A DNA stretch of 38,895 nucleotides from a virus: positions 1-38,895 of IMG/VR virus record IMGVR_UViG_3300035156_000214. One strand, given 5' to 3'. Position 1 is the stretch's first letter; each line of letters opens with the position of its first letter. A program made the position numbers and the translations under genes. Under the pieces are notes generated by a model that had not been told where the DNA came from, did not search any database, and saw only the letters and a list, made by a program, of their open reading frames with translations. This document shows positions 1 to 7,432 of this stretch, in pieces.

Positions 1-127
1 ATCGCTTCGCCGACGTCGAGCAGTTCCGCATCACGGACGCAAAGAAGGTGTCGCCGGCCCGCGCGGCGTTCGACAAGTTGCTGCGCAACGGCCCTGGTGC
101 GTTGACGATGGAAGAGATTCAGATCGT
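1..127. repeat. Terminal overlap of a circular assembly (left copy)
   Basis: Bases 1-127 are identical to 38769-38895. The length of exactly 127 is the usual k-mer size at which de Bruijn assemblers leave an overlap on circular contigs, and the repeat lies inside a single reading frame (major capsid). I therefore read it as an assembly overlap, not a biological terminal repeat. The unique circle is 38,768 bp. Confidence 0.95.
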
Positions 128-1022
128 CCGGAACGTAACGTCGACCACCACCGGCAACCAGGGCGGCTTTGCCGTCGAGACATCGGTCGCGTCCGAGCTG
201 ATTAACATCCTCAAGGCCTATGGCGGGATGCGTGCAGTTGCTAGCTCCATCGCTACCGCGCAGGGCAACGGGTTGAGCTATCCAACTTCGGACGGCACGT
301 CAGAAACTGGCGAATGGGTTCCTGAGAACACACAGGCCAGCTCGGCAGACCCAACCTTCGGGACCGTCAGCCTCAATGCGTTCAAGGCAAGCTCGAAGAT
401 CATCACCGTTCCGATCGAGCTGCTGATGGACGCCACGATCGATGTTGTCGGCATGGTCAACAGCCGTATTCGCGATCGCCTGGGCCGCACTTTCAACGGC
501 GGCTTTACCACTGGCAGCGGCACCGGCCAGCCGCAAGGATGGGTTGGCGTCGCGCCAGTCGGGAAAGTCGGCGCCGGTGGCCAGGTCGCTACGGTTCTTT
601 ACGACGACCTGATCGACGTTCAGGAATCCATTGACCAGGCATATCAAGACGGCGGCGACTGCCGCTGGATGATGCACCAGCAGACCCGCAAGGTTGTTCG
701 CAAGCTGAAGGACAGCAGCGGTCGCCCGATCTGGATGGACTCGTACGAATCCGGCATCAAAACCGGCATCCCGGCGCAGCTCCTGGGCAGCGACGTGCAG
801 ATCAACAACGACATGGCCGTGCCGGCTGCGAACGCCAAGACGATCGGTTACGGCGATTTCAAGAAGTACATGATCCGTGACGTGATGGAAATGATGCTGT
901 TCCGTTTCGAAGATTCGGCGTACGTCAGCAAAGGTCAGATCGGCTTCCTCGCCTGGGCCCGCGCCGGCGGCAACCTGCTCGACACGCAGTCGATCAAGAC
1001 CTACCAGCATCCTGCGGCGTAA
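1..1022 (+). CDS. Major capsid protein, HK97 fold (C-terminal part; gene starts at 38573)
   Basis: This is the continuation of the gene that begins at 38573 and crosses the artificial contig ends; joined across the 127-bp overlap it encodes about 405 residues, normal for HK97-type capsid proteins. The frame is open from base 3, so a GTG at 48 is not the real start. The N-terminal ~100 residues (on the other end) are charged and helical, like the HK97 scaffold-like delta domain that the head protease removes. The mature part has typical features of the family: an N-arm, a Gly-rich segment, the motif GSGTGQPQG, and a C-terminal stretch ending in a membrane-like GFLAWARAGG segment. It follows the ClpP-like protease and portal, the canonical order. 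It builds the procapsid shell in the cytoplasm. Confidence 0.95.
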   Translation, partial: RFADVEQFRITDAKKVSPARAAFDKLLRNGPGALTMEEIQIVRNVTSTTTGNQGGFAVETSVASELINILKAYGGMRAVASSIATAQGNGLSYPTSDGTSETGEWVPENTQASSADPTFGTVSLNAFKASSKIITVPIELLMDATIDVVGMVNSRIRDRLGRTFNGGFTTGSGTGQPQGWVGVAPVGKVGAGGQVATVLYDDLIDVQESIDQAYQDGGDCRWMMHQQTRKVVRKLKDSSGRPIWMDSYESGIKTGIPAQLLGSDVQINNDMAVPAANAKTIGYGDFKKYMIRDVMEMMLFRFEDSAYVSKGQIGFLAWARAGGNLLDTQSIKTYQHPAA

Positions 1023-1034
1023 TCGCTGCGCCGT

Positions 1035-1059
1035 GCGCCACTCTTCCCGGGAGTGGCGC
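1035..1059 (+). terminator. Hairpin after the capsid gene, possible partial terminator
   Basis: A perfect 9-bp inverted repeat (GCGCCACTC / GAGTGGCGC) with a 7-nt loop lies 13 bp behind the capsid stop codon. There is only a weak T stretch behind it, so it may act as an mRNA 3' stabiliser or a leaky terminator that sets capsid protein above its neighbours. Confidence 0.55.
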
Positions 1060-1095
1060 TGCTGTTTCATCCATCCGAAAATCTAAGGAGCCAAC

Positions 1096-1329
1096 ATGGC
1101 TAATAAGAGCAAAACGAACGCCCGCATCCTGGTCGAGCTGACCCACCAGGGCAAGACCTACAAACCGAACCAGGTTGTGTCGTTCGATTCGAACACCGCA
1201 AAAGGCCTGGAGAAAGAAGGCCAGGTCGACACCTCGGCAGCTGCCGTCTCGTACTGCCAGTCGGAAGGCGCGGAAGTGATCGAGCACGAAGGCCCGGCGG
1301 ACGAAGCCGCGGCGCTGGACGCCGCGTAA
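1096..1329 (+). CDS. Small virion-module protein, unknown
   Basis: A 77-residue protein with a good ribosome site (TAAGGAG, 6-8 nt before ATG). The first half (MANKSKTNARILVELTHQGK, then TYKPNQVV) looks like a compact beta domain; the C-terminal third is acidic and Ala-rich (EHEGPADEAAALDAA). It sits directly behind the capsid gene and is followed by a strong terminator, so it is probably made in large amounts. Small proteins in this position are often head decoration or head-completion proteins, but I do not recognise the family. Confidence 0.75.
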   Translation: MANKSKTNARILVELTHQGKTYKPNQVVSFDSNTAKGLEKEGQVDTSAAAVSYCQSEGAEVIEHEGPADEAAALDAA

Positions 1330-1339
1330 CCAGCAAACG

Positions 1340-1375
1340 AAATCAACCCGCGCCTGATGGCGCAGGGTTGATTTT
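1340..1375 (+). terminator. Rho-independent terminator
   Basis: A 10-bp outer stem (AAATCAACCC / GGGTTGATTT) encloses a second 5-bp stem (GCGCC / GGCGC) and ends in a T run. It is one of the strongest hairpins in the window and closes the capsid plus small-protein unit. Confidence 0.85.
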
Positions 1376-1400
1376 TGAAGAAAATTTAAAAGGGTTTCAC

Positions 1401-1973
1401 ATGCGATCAGATCGATTGAAGAGCCGCGCTATCGTAGCCGCGCTGGTGGCCTGCGCTGCAGGGCAAGCGGAAGCGCTTGAAGCGAAGGGGGTCTACACCG
1501 CTGTCTGCTACGACGCAGACGGCAACGTGAAGTGGACCGACGAATACAAGAACATTGTTGTTACGCAGGGCAAGAACGACATGCTCGACAAGTACCTTGC
1601 CGGCAGCGCGTACACCGCAACCTTCTATCTCGGACTGATCAGCTCTGTAGGCTATGGCGCGATCTCGGCAGCCGACACCATGGCTGCTCATGCAGGGTGG
1701 ACCGAAGCGGGCGCTGCGAACGCGCCGGCTTATTCCCAGGGCGCGCGCCCGACTGCGGCTTGGGCTGGAGCCAGCGCCGGCGCAAAGGCGCTGAGCGCGG
1801 CCTTGTCCTTCTCGATCACCTCGGGCGGCACCATTAAGGGGTCGTTCCTGACCACGGTCGCAGCGAAAGACGGCGCGACCGGGATCCTGGTCAGTGCTGG
1901 CTTGTTCGCAGGCGGCGACAAGCTCGTCGCACCAGGCGATGTTGTGAACGTCAGTTATTCCCTCGGCGTATAA
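1401..1973 (+). CDS. Phage virion-associated protein (decoration-like)
   Basis: A 190-residue protein. The chosen start (ATG 1401) has a weak AGGG upstream; an in-frame start at 1368 would lie inside the terminator hairpin and is less likely. The body has a pattern I know from many phages next to the capsid gene: YDADGNVKW near residue 38, then KNDMLDKYLAGSAYTATFYLG, and a C-terminal Ala/Gly-rich beta region ending in NVSYSLGV. Function in the family is not established; decoration or head fibre is the usual guess. The first ~25 residues are basic, then Ala-rich, slightly like a signal peptide, but the neighbours are cytoplasmic virion genes, so I do not call one. Confidence 0.8.
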   Translation: MRSDRLKSRAIVAALVACAAGQAEALEAKGVYTAVCYDADGNVKWTDEYKNIVVTQGKNDMLDKYLAGSAYTATFYLGLISSVGYGAISAADTMAAHAGWTEAGAANAPAYSQGARPTAAWAGASAGAKALSAALSFSITSGGTIKGSFLTTVAAKDGATGILVSAGLFAGGDKLVAPGDVVNVSYSLGV

Positions 1974-1986
1974 GGAGAACCCGGAT

Positions 1987-2163
1987 ATGCCAGTCTCACA
2001 TAAAGTCGGCGCTAAAGTGCGCCAGGTCGTTCCAGTCATTGAGGGCGAGGTCGTCGATATGAAGCTCGTCGACGGCGAAGTCCAGTTCGAGGTTTCTTAC
2101 ATCGGCGCTGACGGCGAAGCGCATTCGCGCTTCTTTTCCGAATCCGAAATTGAGGCGGTCTAA
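1987..2163 (+). CDS. Small conserved-looking protein, 58 aa
   Basis: A short gene with a textbook ribosome site (AAGGAG, 8 nt before ATG 1987) that stops at 2163, immediately before the next ATG at 2164. It begins MPVSHKVGAKVRQVVPVIEG and ends with an acidic SESEIEAV. The VxGEVVDMKLVDGEVQFEVSY segment looks like a small SH3-like beta barrel of the sort seen in small phage accessory proteins. The tight spacing to both neighbours supports translation as part of the virion accessory block. Confidence 0.8.
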   Translation: MPVSHKVGAKVRQVVPVIEGEVVDMKLVDGEVQFEVSYIGADGEAHSRFFSESEIEAV

Positions 2164-3048
2164 ATGCTCGGCAACGGAATCAAGCAGGCCACGGCGACGA
2201 CCGGAACGGGTGCGCTCACCCTTTCGGCAGTCGCTGGCATGCCGATGCTCTCGGATGTGTTCGCGCCTTACCAGCCCTTCAGCTACGCGCTGCTTGACTC
2301 GGCGGGGCTGTTCGTCGAGGCAGGGGTCGGCTATTTATCTGGCGCAAGCACAATGGTGCGCGCGCGCGTGACCTCAACGTACATTGCGGGTGTCTACACA
2401 AGCCAAGGCGCTACCGCTGCCAGTCTAACTGGCGTGACTACGGTAATCTGCGCGCCCAACGCCGCATCGCTGTACTCGGGATTTCCCACGGTCGACTCAC
2501 AGTCCACTGGCCATTTGCGATACCTGTCGTCCGCGTCCCGCAATTGTGGCTTTGCGTCCCTGACTCCTGCTGCGAATAGGCAGGTCTACAGCACCTTTGA
2601 GCTGAAATCATCGGTTGTTCTTCTCGCGTTAAATTTCAACGTGAACACAGCCGGAGCGGCACTTTCGACGGCCCGCATGGCGCTCTACTCCTGCAACGAA
2701 AAGGGGTATCCGGGTGTAATTCTTGCAGGCAATACGATAGCGCACGATACAGCCACCACGGGCATCAAAACGGAAGCTTTGGCGACCCCATTGTTCCTGC
2801 CTGCCGGATGGTATTTCACGTCCCTCGCTTGCAGTGCCACTCCTGTTGTCAGTGCGTACGCGACCGGGGCGGTCAATATGATCGGGGGGCACCCGTTTGG
2901 GCATGTCGCGTTTCAAGCGCCGATCGACTACCGTTTTGAGGCGCTTAGCGCTTCTTTTGCCACACTGGCTACTACGCCTAACCCAGTAACATCCAGTCAA
3001 AGCGCGGGTAGTTTTAACCAGCCGCTCGTTCTCCTTGGGGTCCAATAA
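2164..3048 (+). CDS. Putative virion surface/fibre protein
   Basis: A 294-residue protein with low charge, rich in Ala, Ser, Thr and Gly, with alternating hydrophobic strands through the whole length. The N-terminal ~90 residues (GNGIKQATATTGTGALTLSA onward) resemble phage head-fibre or tail-fibre attachment repeats; the C-terminal ~170 look like a beta-sandwich (residues around 155-250: ALNFNVNT, ARMALYSCNEKGYPGVIL, LPAGWYF). That is the kind of domain found on adsorption or decoration proteins. It starts one base after the previous gene's stop and is followed 2 bp later by a chaperone-like gene, which fits a fibre plus helper pair. No enzyme motif is seen. Confidence 0.75.
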   Translation: MLGNGIKQATATTGTGALTLSAVAGMPMLSDVFAPYQPFSYALLDSAGLFVEAGVGYLSGASTMVRARVTSTYIAGVYTSQGATAASLTGVTTVICAPNAASLYSGFPTVDSQSTGHLRYLSSASRNCGFASLTPAANRQVYSTFELKSSVVLLALNFNVNTAGAALSTARMALYSCNEKGYPGVILAGNTIAHDTATTGIKTEALATPLFLPAGWYFTSLACSATPVVSAYATGAVNMIGGHPFGHVAFQAPIDYRFEALSASFATLATTPNPVTSSQSAGSFNQPLVLLGVQ

Positions 3049-3050
3049 TA

Positions 3051-3554
3051 ATGGCGATCACATATACCGAAAAGGGCTACGGCCTGCACAATGCCATCCG
3101 GGCTGCCGGGCACCACCTAGAGCAGCTGGATGGAATCTGGACGTCCAGTGATGATTCCGCTGTTCAGATCATTATCGACGCATATACGCTTGACGCGGCG
3201 AAGGCCGAGGTGACCAAGAAGGTGTCGGCTCACGCGAAAGTGCTACGCGATCGCGTGGTCTCGGAAATAAGCATGGGCGAGTTAGCGAGCTGGCCCGTTA
3301 AGCTGGCGGAGGCGGTGCGCTTTGCGGAAACGGGGAATGGGGCGAACTGCCCAATGCTTTCGGCTGAAGCGCAAGCGCGGGGCATCCCCTTGGCGGCCCT
3401 TGTTGGCAAAGTTGGCGGAAACGCACTAGGGTTCTCGGCCATCGAGGCGGCGATAGGTGGCGCAGACGGCAAGCACCGAGACGCAATCAAAGCGATTACC
3501 ACCTTTGTAGCACTTGCGGATTACGACTGCACTGCCGGCTGGCCGGAGGTCTAA
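3051..3554 (+). CDS. Possible fibre-assembly/chaperone-like protein (DUF4376-like)
   Basis: A 167-residue protein. Residues ~40-165 contain a helical domain (AEVTKKVSAHAKVLRDRVVS, then SWPVKLAEAVRF) that looks to me like the C-terminal helical domain of phage fibre-assembly-type proteins. The N-terminal ~35 residues hold a short beta piece (GIWTSSDD). It lies between two fibre- or decoration-like genes and starts 2 bp behind the first, with the next start (GTG 3555) directly after its stop. It could therefore be the dedicated folding helper. The assignment rests on fold impression and context only. Confidence 0.7.
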   Translation: MAITYTEKGYGLHNAIRAAGHHLEQLDGIWTSSDDSAVQIIIDAYTLDAAKAEVTKKVSAHAKVLRDRVVSEISMGELASWPVKLAEAVRFAETGNGANCPMLSAEAQARGIPLAALVGKVGGNALGFSAIEAAIGGADGKHRDAIKAITTFVALADYDCTAGWPEV

Positions 3555-4241
3555 GTGTCGCTCGGGCTTACACCAGTCGGCCTCCGATCTTTAGCACTCG
3601 GTCCTGACCAGACAACGGGTGTGGGGGCGACATACCCAGTCGCGTTGTTTGAGACGGTCGCTGCAGCGGACGCGTCCTCCCTGACGATCGTCTCAGCGGC
3701 AAGCCTAGTGGAGGCCGGCGCGGCCCTGGACGGCGTCCTCGCGACCGCAAACGCCGGAGCGTTGGTTATAGAGCAGGCCGGCGCTTCCGAATCCCACTCC
3801 GGGCAGACGATCGCCGCCGTGCAGTCGCAAGAGGTTACGGCGGGATACGATCAGACCGCGACTGGCGGCGCGGCTACGTCGGCCGCTGTGGTTGAGGCTT
3901 TGGCAGCGGCCGATGTCGTCGCCGGCGCTCTAACGATGAACGTCACAGTCCAGCACGCAGCTGCGGCGCTTGACGCGATTAGCGCCGGGTCGTCCTCGCT
4001 GGCCCTGGTGAACGAATACATCCCAGTCGTGGAAAGCATATCGTCGCCATCGGTTCGGTGGATCTCCATTTCGGAAACCGCTGCAGCGGTCGACGTAGGC
4101 ACGGGGGCCTTAGTAGGCTCCGTCGTCTTCGCGCGCGCGCCAGCTGGTCCAAGTTACTACCCGAGGGCGTCAGAAGTCGAAGTATCGCGCGCCGGATCCC
4201 CGCCGTCCTGGCGTCAACAGAATGAAAGGAACACACGATGA
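3555..4241 (+). CDS. Ala-rich repeat protein of the virion accessory block
   Basis: A 228-residue protein starting with GTG directly behind the previous stop. Its stop overlaps the next ATG (ATGA at 4238), strong evidence that it is translated. It is made of about eight irregular repeats of 20-27 residues whose core reads roughly E-x-x-A-A-x-D followed by a short Ser/Gly/Leu strand (for example FETVAAADASS, VVEALAAADVVAG, QHAAAALDAIS, SETAAAVDVG). Repeats like these occur in phage fibre and decoration proteins. The last ~40 residues are basic and without repeats. Enzymatic function is unlikely. Confidence 0.75.
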   Translation: MSLGLTPVGLRSLALGPDQTTGVGATYPVALFETVAAADASSLTIVSAASLVEAGAALDGVLATANAGALVIEQAGASESHSGQTIAAVQSQEVTAGYDQTATGGAATSAAVVEALAAADVVAGALTMNVTVQHAAAALDAISAGSSSLALVNEYIPVVESISSPSVRWISISETAAAVDVGTGALVGSVVFARAPAGPSYYPRASEVEVSRAGSPPSWRQQNERNTR

Positions 4242-4804
4242 AACCGCAACTTACCGTGCCGCCTGCGGTCCTCGCGGTGACGCTCGAGGACGCCAAGAAA
4301 AACCTTCGCATCGACGGCAACTACCAGGATTCGATGGTCGAGCTGTGGTTGTGGGGTGTGATCACGTTTGCGGAAAACTTTACCGAGCGCTCCATCATGG
4401 AGCAAACATGGACGCAAAAACGAGATTGCTTCCCAAGCAACGGAATTATCAAACTTAAGCGCCCTCCAGTAATGGAAGTCGAGAGCATTAAGTATTACGA
4501 CGCCGCGAACGTGCTGCAGACCCTCGACCCTGCGGACTACCAGGTTGATAACGCGAGCGATCGAGCCGGCTTCATTGTTCCAGGCGTCGGCCTGGGGTGG
4601 CCGGTAACGTTCCCGCGAATCAACGCCGTTGAAATTCGGTACCGATGCGGGTACGGAAATACGGCCGTCGCCACCCCTCGCGATCTCAAGCTCTACGTGC
4701 TGGCGAAGCTGAACGAACAGTTTGACCCATTGGTGAGGCCCGACAAGGAGACCGTGCAGACGACATTCATCGACGGCCTGCTCGACCCGTATCTGACTTA
4801 CTAA
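4238..4804 (+). CDS. Head-tail connector protein, gp6-like
   Basis: A 188-residue protein with ATG at 4238, AAAGGA upstream, overlapping the previous stop. The first half matches the HK97 gp6 / phage QLRG-type connector family: VTLEDAKKNLRIDGNYQDSM, then a helix with the motif ITFAENFTERS. The second half has the usual beta part (YYDAANVLQTLDPADYQVDN) and RIELRYRCGYG-type strand (here VEIRYRCGYGN), then a C-terminal helix. The family forms a dodecameric ring under the portal. The position after the head genes and before closure, gp10 and terminator genes fits. Confidence 0.9.
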   Translation: MKPQLTVPPAVLAVTLEDAKKNLRIDGNYQDSMVELWLWGVITFAENFTERSIMEQTWTQKRDCFPSNGIIKLKRPPVMEVESIKYYDAANVLQTLDPADYQVDNASDRAGFIVPGVGLGWPVTFPRINAVEIRYRCGYGNTAVATPRDLKLYVLAKLNEQFDPLVRPDKETVQTTFIDGLLDPYLTY

Positions 4805-4808
4805 TCGT

Positions 4809-4824
4809 GTGCAGACGTCTGCAC
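4809..4824. repeat. Dispersed 16-bp palindrome, copy 1 (exact)
   Basis: GTGCAGACGTCTGCAC, a perfect palindrome, lies between the connector stop (4804) and the ribosome site of the head closure gene (ATG 4836). Five related copies occur elsewhere in the genome; see the finding on dispersed palindromes. Confidence 0.9.
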
Positions 4825-4835
4825 TGGGAGGAACA

Positions 4836-5177
4836 ATGGCGGCAAATAAGTTTAAGGACCGGATCCGCATCGAAATGCCGGGGCCAGGCAGGGACCCGGT
4901 GTACAACACGCCGATTGCCGCCTCGTGGATCCCGTTCGCTGAAGTCTGGGCGGAGGTTCAGGATGTCGCGCCGAGCAAGGCTGAAGCGACTGCGAATGGC
5001 TTGCGCCTGGCTCGGGACGCGATTCGAATTCGAATCCGTCATCTGCCTGGGCTGCTGGCATCAATGCGCGTAGTCGAGCTTACGGGCGAGCAGCGGACGC
5101 TGTCCATCATCGGCGGACCCGCCGGAATTTTTAACGGGCGCGAAATGGAAATGATGGCCGAACGGTTCTCGTCATGA
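4836..5177 (+). CDS. Phage head closure protein (head-tail adaptor)
   Basis: A 113-residue protein. The start is ATG 4836, preceded by GGGAGGAACA; a GTG at 4809 in the same frame falls in the palindrome and is not needed. The sequence follows the head-closure pattern: an N-terminal FKDRIRIE strand, PVYNTPIAASWIPFAEVWAE (the usual N...G..W..va.vWA. stretch), a variable middle, then RIRIRHLPGL and a C-terminal RTLSIIGGPAGIFNGREMEM strand pair. The family docks below the gp6 ring and closes the filled head. Its stop overlaps the next start (ATGA, 5174). Confidence 0.9.
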   Translation: MAANKFKDRIRIEMPGPGRDPVYNTPIAASWIPFAEVWAEVQDVAPSKAEATANGLRLARDAIRIRIRHLPGLLASMRVVELTGEQRTLSIIGGPAGIFNGREMEMMAERFSS

Positions 5178-5659
5178 GCGATGATCGCAACATCACTGGC
5201 GGGGCCGAGCTGGACGCGTTCCTAAAAACGCTGGCCCCGAAAATCGAGAAGAACATCATGCGCTCGGCGTTGCGCGCTGGCGCAAAGGTCTTCAAGGCTG
5301 AAGCTCAAGCGAATGTTCCGGTGCGCTTGGGTACGCTCCGCAAGAGTGTTCGTGTCAGCGGAGGGTCCAAGAAGGGTGAGGTGTTTGCCAGCGTCAAGGC
5401 GGGCAACAAGAAGGCCTGGTACTGGCACTTTATCGAGTTCGGTACCGGTGCGCATCGAATAGGCCCCAAGGTTGCAAAGGCGCTTCTGGTAGGTGGTGCG
5501 GTGGTTGAGAAGATCAATCACCCGGGGGCACAAGCAAAACCCTTTCTCCGGCCCGCCCTTGACGTGAAAGCCGATGAGGCAATCGCGGCAATCACAGCCC
5601 AGATCCGCAAGCGTCTGACGCTGGAAGGTATCAATACACCGGCTCCGGAGGAAACATGA
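5174..5659 (+). CDS. HK97 gp10-type tail-completion protein
   Basis: A 161-residue protein of the HK97-gp10 family. Signs are the N-terminal helix with LDAFLKTLAPKIEKNIMRSA, the segment VPVRLGTLRKSVRV (the family hallmark P-x-x-T-G-x-L-R-x-S), WYWHFIEFGTGAHR (the hallmark xxxEFGT), and a C-terminal HPGAQAKPFLRPALD. It connects the head-closure ring to the tail terminator in siphophages. It is translationally coupled on both sides: ATGA overlaps at 5174 and 5656. Confidence 0.92.
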   Translation: MSDDRNITGGAELDAFLKTLAPKIEKNIMRSALRAGAKVFKAEAQANVPVRLGTLRKSVRVSGGSKKGEVFASVKAGNKKAWYWHFIEFGTGAHRIGPKVAKALLVGGAVVEKINHPGAQAKPFLRPALDVKADEAIAAITAQIRKRLTLEGINTPAPEET

Positions 5660-6060
5660 CAGCAGTTGCAGCAATTCTCGAGTTGTTGGTCGCAAGCGAT
5701 GTAGTAGCCATTTGCCCGGCAACGGACATAGTTGCCGGCGTAGTGGCCCAGGGCGCTGACCTGCCGGCGATCTCGATCATGCACATCAGCACCGTTCCGT
5801 TCGCGGCGATGGACGCACAGGCCGAGTTTAACCTGGTCACAAGCCGCGTTCAGGTCACGGCCATGGCGAAGGACTACCCGACCGTTAAAACGCTCCTGGG
5901 AGCCGTCAGGATGGCTTGCAACTACCGGCGCGGCCTTCTCGCCGGTGTCCAGGTCGTCAGCGTGGTCCGGGATACGGTCGGTCCAGACTTGGCGGACGAC
6001 GACGCGACGATCCATTTTCAATCGATGGACTTCAAGGTGACGTTTCACGAGCCAAACTAA
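5656..6060 (+). CDS. Tail terminator / completion protein (DUF3168-like)
   Basis: A 134-residue protein starting in an ATGA overlap with gp10. It has the pattern of tail terminator proteins: an N-terminal helix (AVAAILELLVASD), PAISIMHISTVPFAAMD, a strand pair with the conserved ARVQVTA-like motif (SRVQVTAMAKDYPTVKTLLG), and a C-terminal DATIHFQSMDFKVTF strand. This class caps the tail tube when it reaches full length. A clear terminator follows at once. Confidence 0.85.
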   Translation: MTAVAAILELLVASDVVAICPATDIVAGVVAQGADLPAISIMHISTVPFAAMDAQAEFNLVTSRVQVTAMAKDYPTVKTLLGAVRMACNYRRGLLAGVQVVSVVRDTVGPDLADDDATIHFQSMDFKVTFHEPN

Positions 6061-6080
6061 AGCGCAGCTTTTTCAACCCG

Positions 6081-6111
6081 AACCGCAACGCATCCGCTTG
6101 CGGTTTTTTTT
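6081..6111 (+). terminator. Rho-independent terminator before the tail tube gene
   Basis: An 8-bp perfect stem (AACCGCAA / TTGCGGTT), a 9-nt loop and a run of eight T. It separates the connector cluster from the highly expressed tail tube gene, which has its own AAAGGA ribosome site at 6114-6119. Confidence 0.88.
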
Positions 6112-6127
6112 CGACTAAAGGATTCAA

Positions 6128-7339
6128 ATGGGCATTGCAAGCGGAGTATTTAAGCAGGTCACGGTCAAGCCGGAGGTCACTTACGGTGTGCTTCCGGCGC
6201 AGGCTGCCGGTCAGGCTATGCGGCGTGTTACGTCGAACCTGTCGCTCAGTAAGGACAGCTATCAATCCAACGAGCAGCGGCCCGACTTTCAAGTCGCGGA
6301 CTTCCGCCATGGCCTGCGCAAGGTGGCAGGCTCCATCAACGGCGAACTGTCGGCCAAGACGTATGCCGAGTTCATTGCGGCAGCCCTGAAAAAAGATCTC
6401 GCCGCAGGGGTCACGGTTGCCGGCGCTTCGGTGACGGTGGGTGGCGTAGCGGGCGCCTGGACCTTGACGCGGGCGGCAGGGTCGTTCCTGACTGACGGCT
6501 TCAAGATCGGTGACGTCGTCCGGCTGACAGCCGGCGCATTCAACGCCGCGAATTTGGGCAAGAACTTCCATGTGTCGGGCGTGACGGCATTGGTGCTTAC
6601 CGGCGCAACGCTGAATGCATCGGCCATGGTCCCTGAAGGTCCGATCGCAGCTGCAGGTGTCGGAGTCATCGGCAAGAAGACGCTGGTCCCGCAGGCCGGC
6701 CATACCGACAAGTCTTTCTCGATCGAACACTGGCACCCTGACGTCCCGGCTAGCGAAGTGTTCACCGGCTGCAAGGTATCGAAGATCAGTTTCAACTTGC
6801 CGGCAACTGGGATGGCAACCATCGCTGTCGAGTTCGTCGGAAAGGACGTTACCCCAGGCGTCGCGCAATACTTCACTGCGCCGACGGCCGTCACGTTGAC
6901 CGGAACCATGGCGGCGGTCAACGGCGTTGTCAAGGTCGGCGCGGCCAGCGGTGGAACGATCACCAGCGCGACGATTGACATCATGTGCGCACAGTCGAGC
7001 GAGCCTGGAATCGGGTCGAACGTTACTGACCAGGTCGCAACGGGTCGCGTCATCGTCACCGGCCAGATCACGGCAAAGTTCGACTCGACTTCCTTGCGCG
7101 ACGCTTTCTACAACGAGAGCGAAGTATCGGCGTACTTGGCCTTTACAGCTGACAACTCTGCCGGCTCCGACTTCATCGCCTTCAGCATGGGGCGTTTGAA
7201 GCTGAATGGTGCTGACAAGGATGACGGCGAGAAGATTCTGATCCAAACCATCCCGTTCCAAGCGCTGCTCAACGGCGCTGGCGGCGCTGGCGTGGCGACG
7301 GACCTCACAACGGTGAGCGTTCAGGACTCGGCTGCTTAA
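6128..7339 (+). CDS. Major tail tube protein
   Basis: A 403-residue protein, rich in Gly, Ala, Val and Thr, of the long siphophage tail tube type. The N-terminal part (GIASGVFKQVTVKPEVTYGV, then RRVTSNLSLSKDSYQSNEQR) is the typical opening of the family, followed by FRHGLRKVAGSINGELS. The middle region (about residues 95-200) carries beta-rich insert sequence, consistent with a surface domain on the tube. The C-terminal half (SFSIEHWHPD, FTGCKVSKISFNLPATGMA) is the tube fold repeat. It is located between terminator and chaperone genes as expected. It forms hexameric rings stacked along the tail. Confidence 0.9.
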   Translation: MGIASGVFKQVTVKPEVTYGVLPAQAAGQAMRRVTSNLSLSKDSYQSNEQRPDFQVADFRHGLRKVAGSINGELSAKTYAEFIAAALKKDLAAGVTVAGASVTVGGVAGAWTLTRAAGSFLTDGFKIGDVVRLTAGAFNAANLGKNFHVSGVTALVLTGATLNASAMVPEGPIAAAGVGVIGKKTLVPQAGHTDKSFSIEHWHPDVPASEVFTGCKVSKISFNLPATGMATIAVEFVGKDVTPGVAQYFTAPTAVTLTGTMAAVNGVVKVGAASGGTITSATIDIMCAQSSEPGIGSNVTDQVATGRVIVTGQITAKFDSTSLRDAFYNESEVSAYLAFTADNSAGSDFIAFSMGRLKLNGADKDDGEKILIQTIPFQALLNGAGGAGVATDLTTVSVQDSAA

Positions 7340-7432
7340 ACGCAGCCAAACCCCGCACCGATCGATCGCTGTCGCCTTCGCGGGCGCAGCGGTCGACACG
7401 GGCTTTATCTATAACTACCCGCGAAAGTAAAT

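Noticed and set aside
1-127. Terminal direct repeat as phage packaging repeat
   Set aside because: The length equals a common assembler k-mer and the repeat lies inside the capsid gene; T7-like terminal repeats do not fit the HNH/HK97 terminase set. Treated as assembly overlap.
4754-4769. Palindrome half-site GTGCAGACG before copy 1
   Set aside because: Only the left half matches; not counted as a copy although its closeness (55 bp) to copy 1 was noted.
6032-7399. 455-residue open frame on the minus strand
   Set aside because: Shadow of the tail tube gene; rich in Arg, His and Cys as typical for antisense frames in GC-rich DNA.
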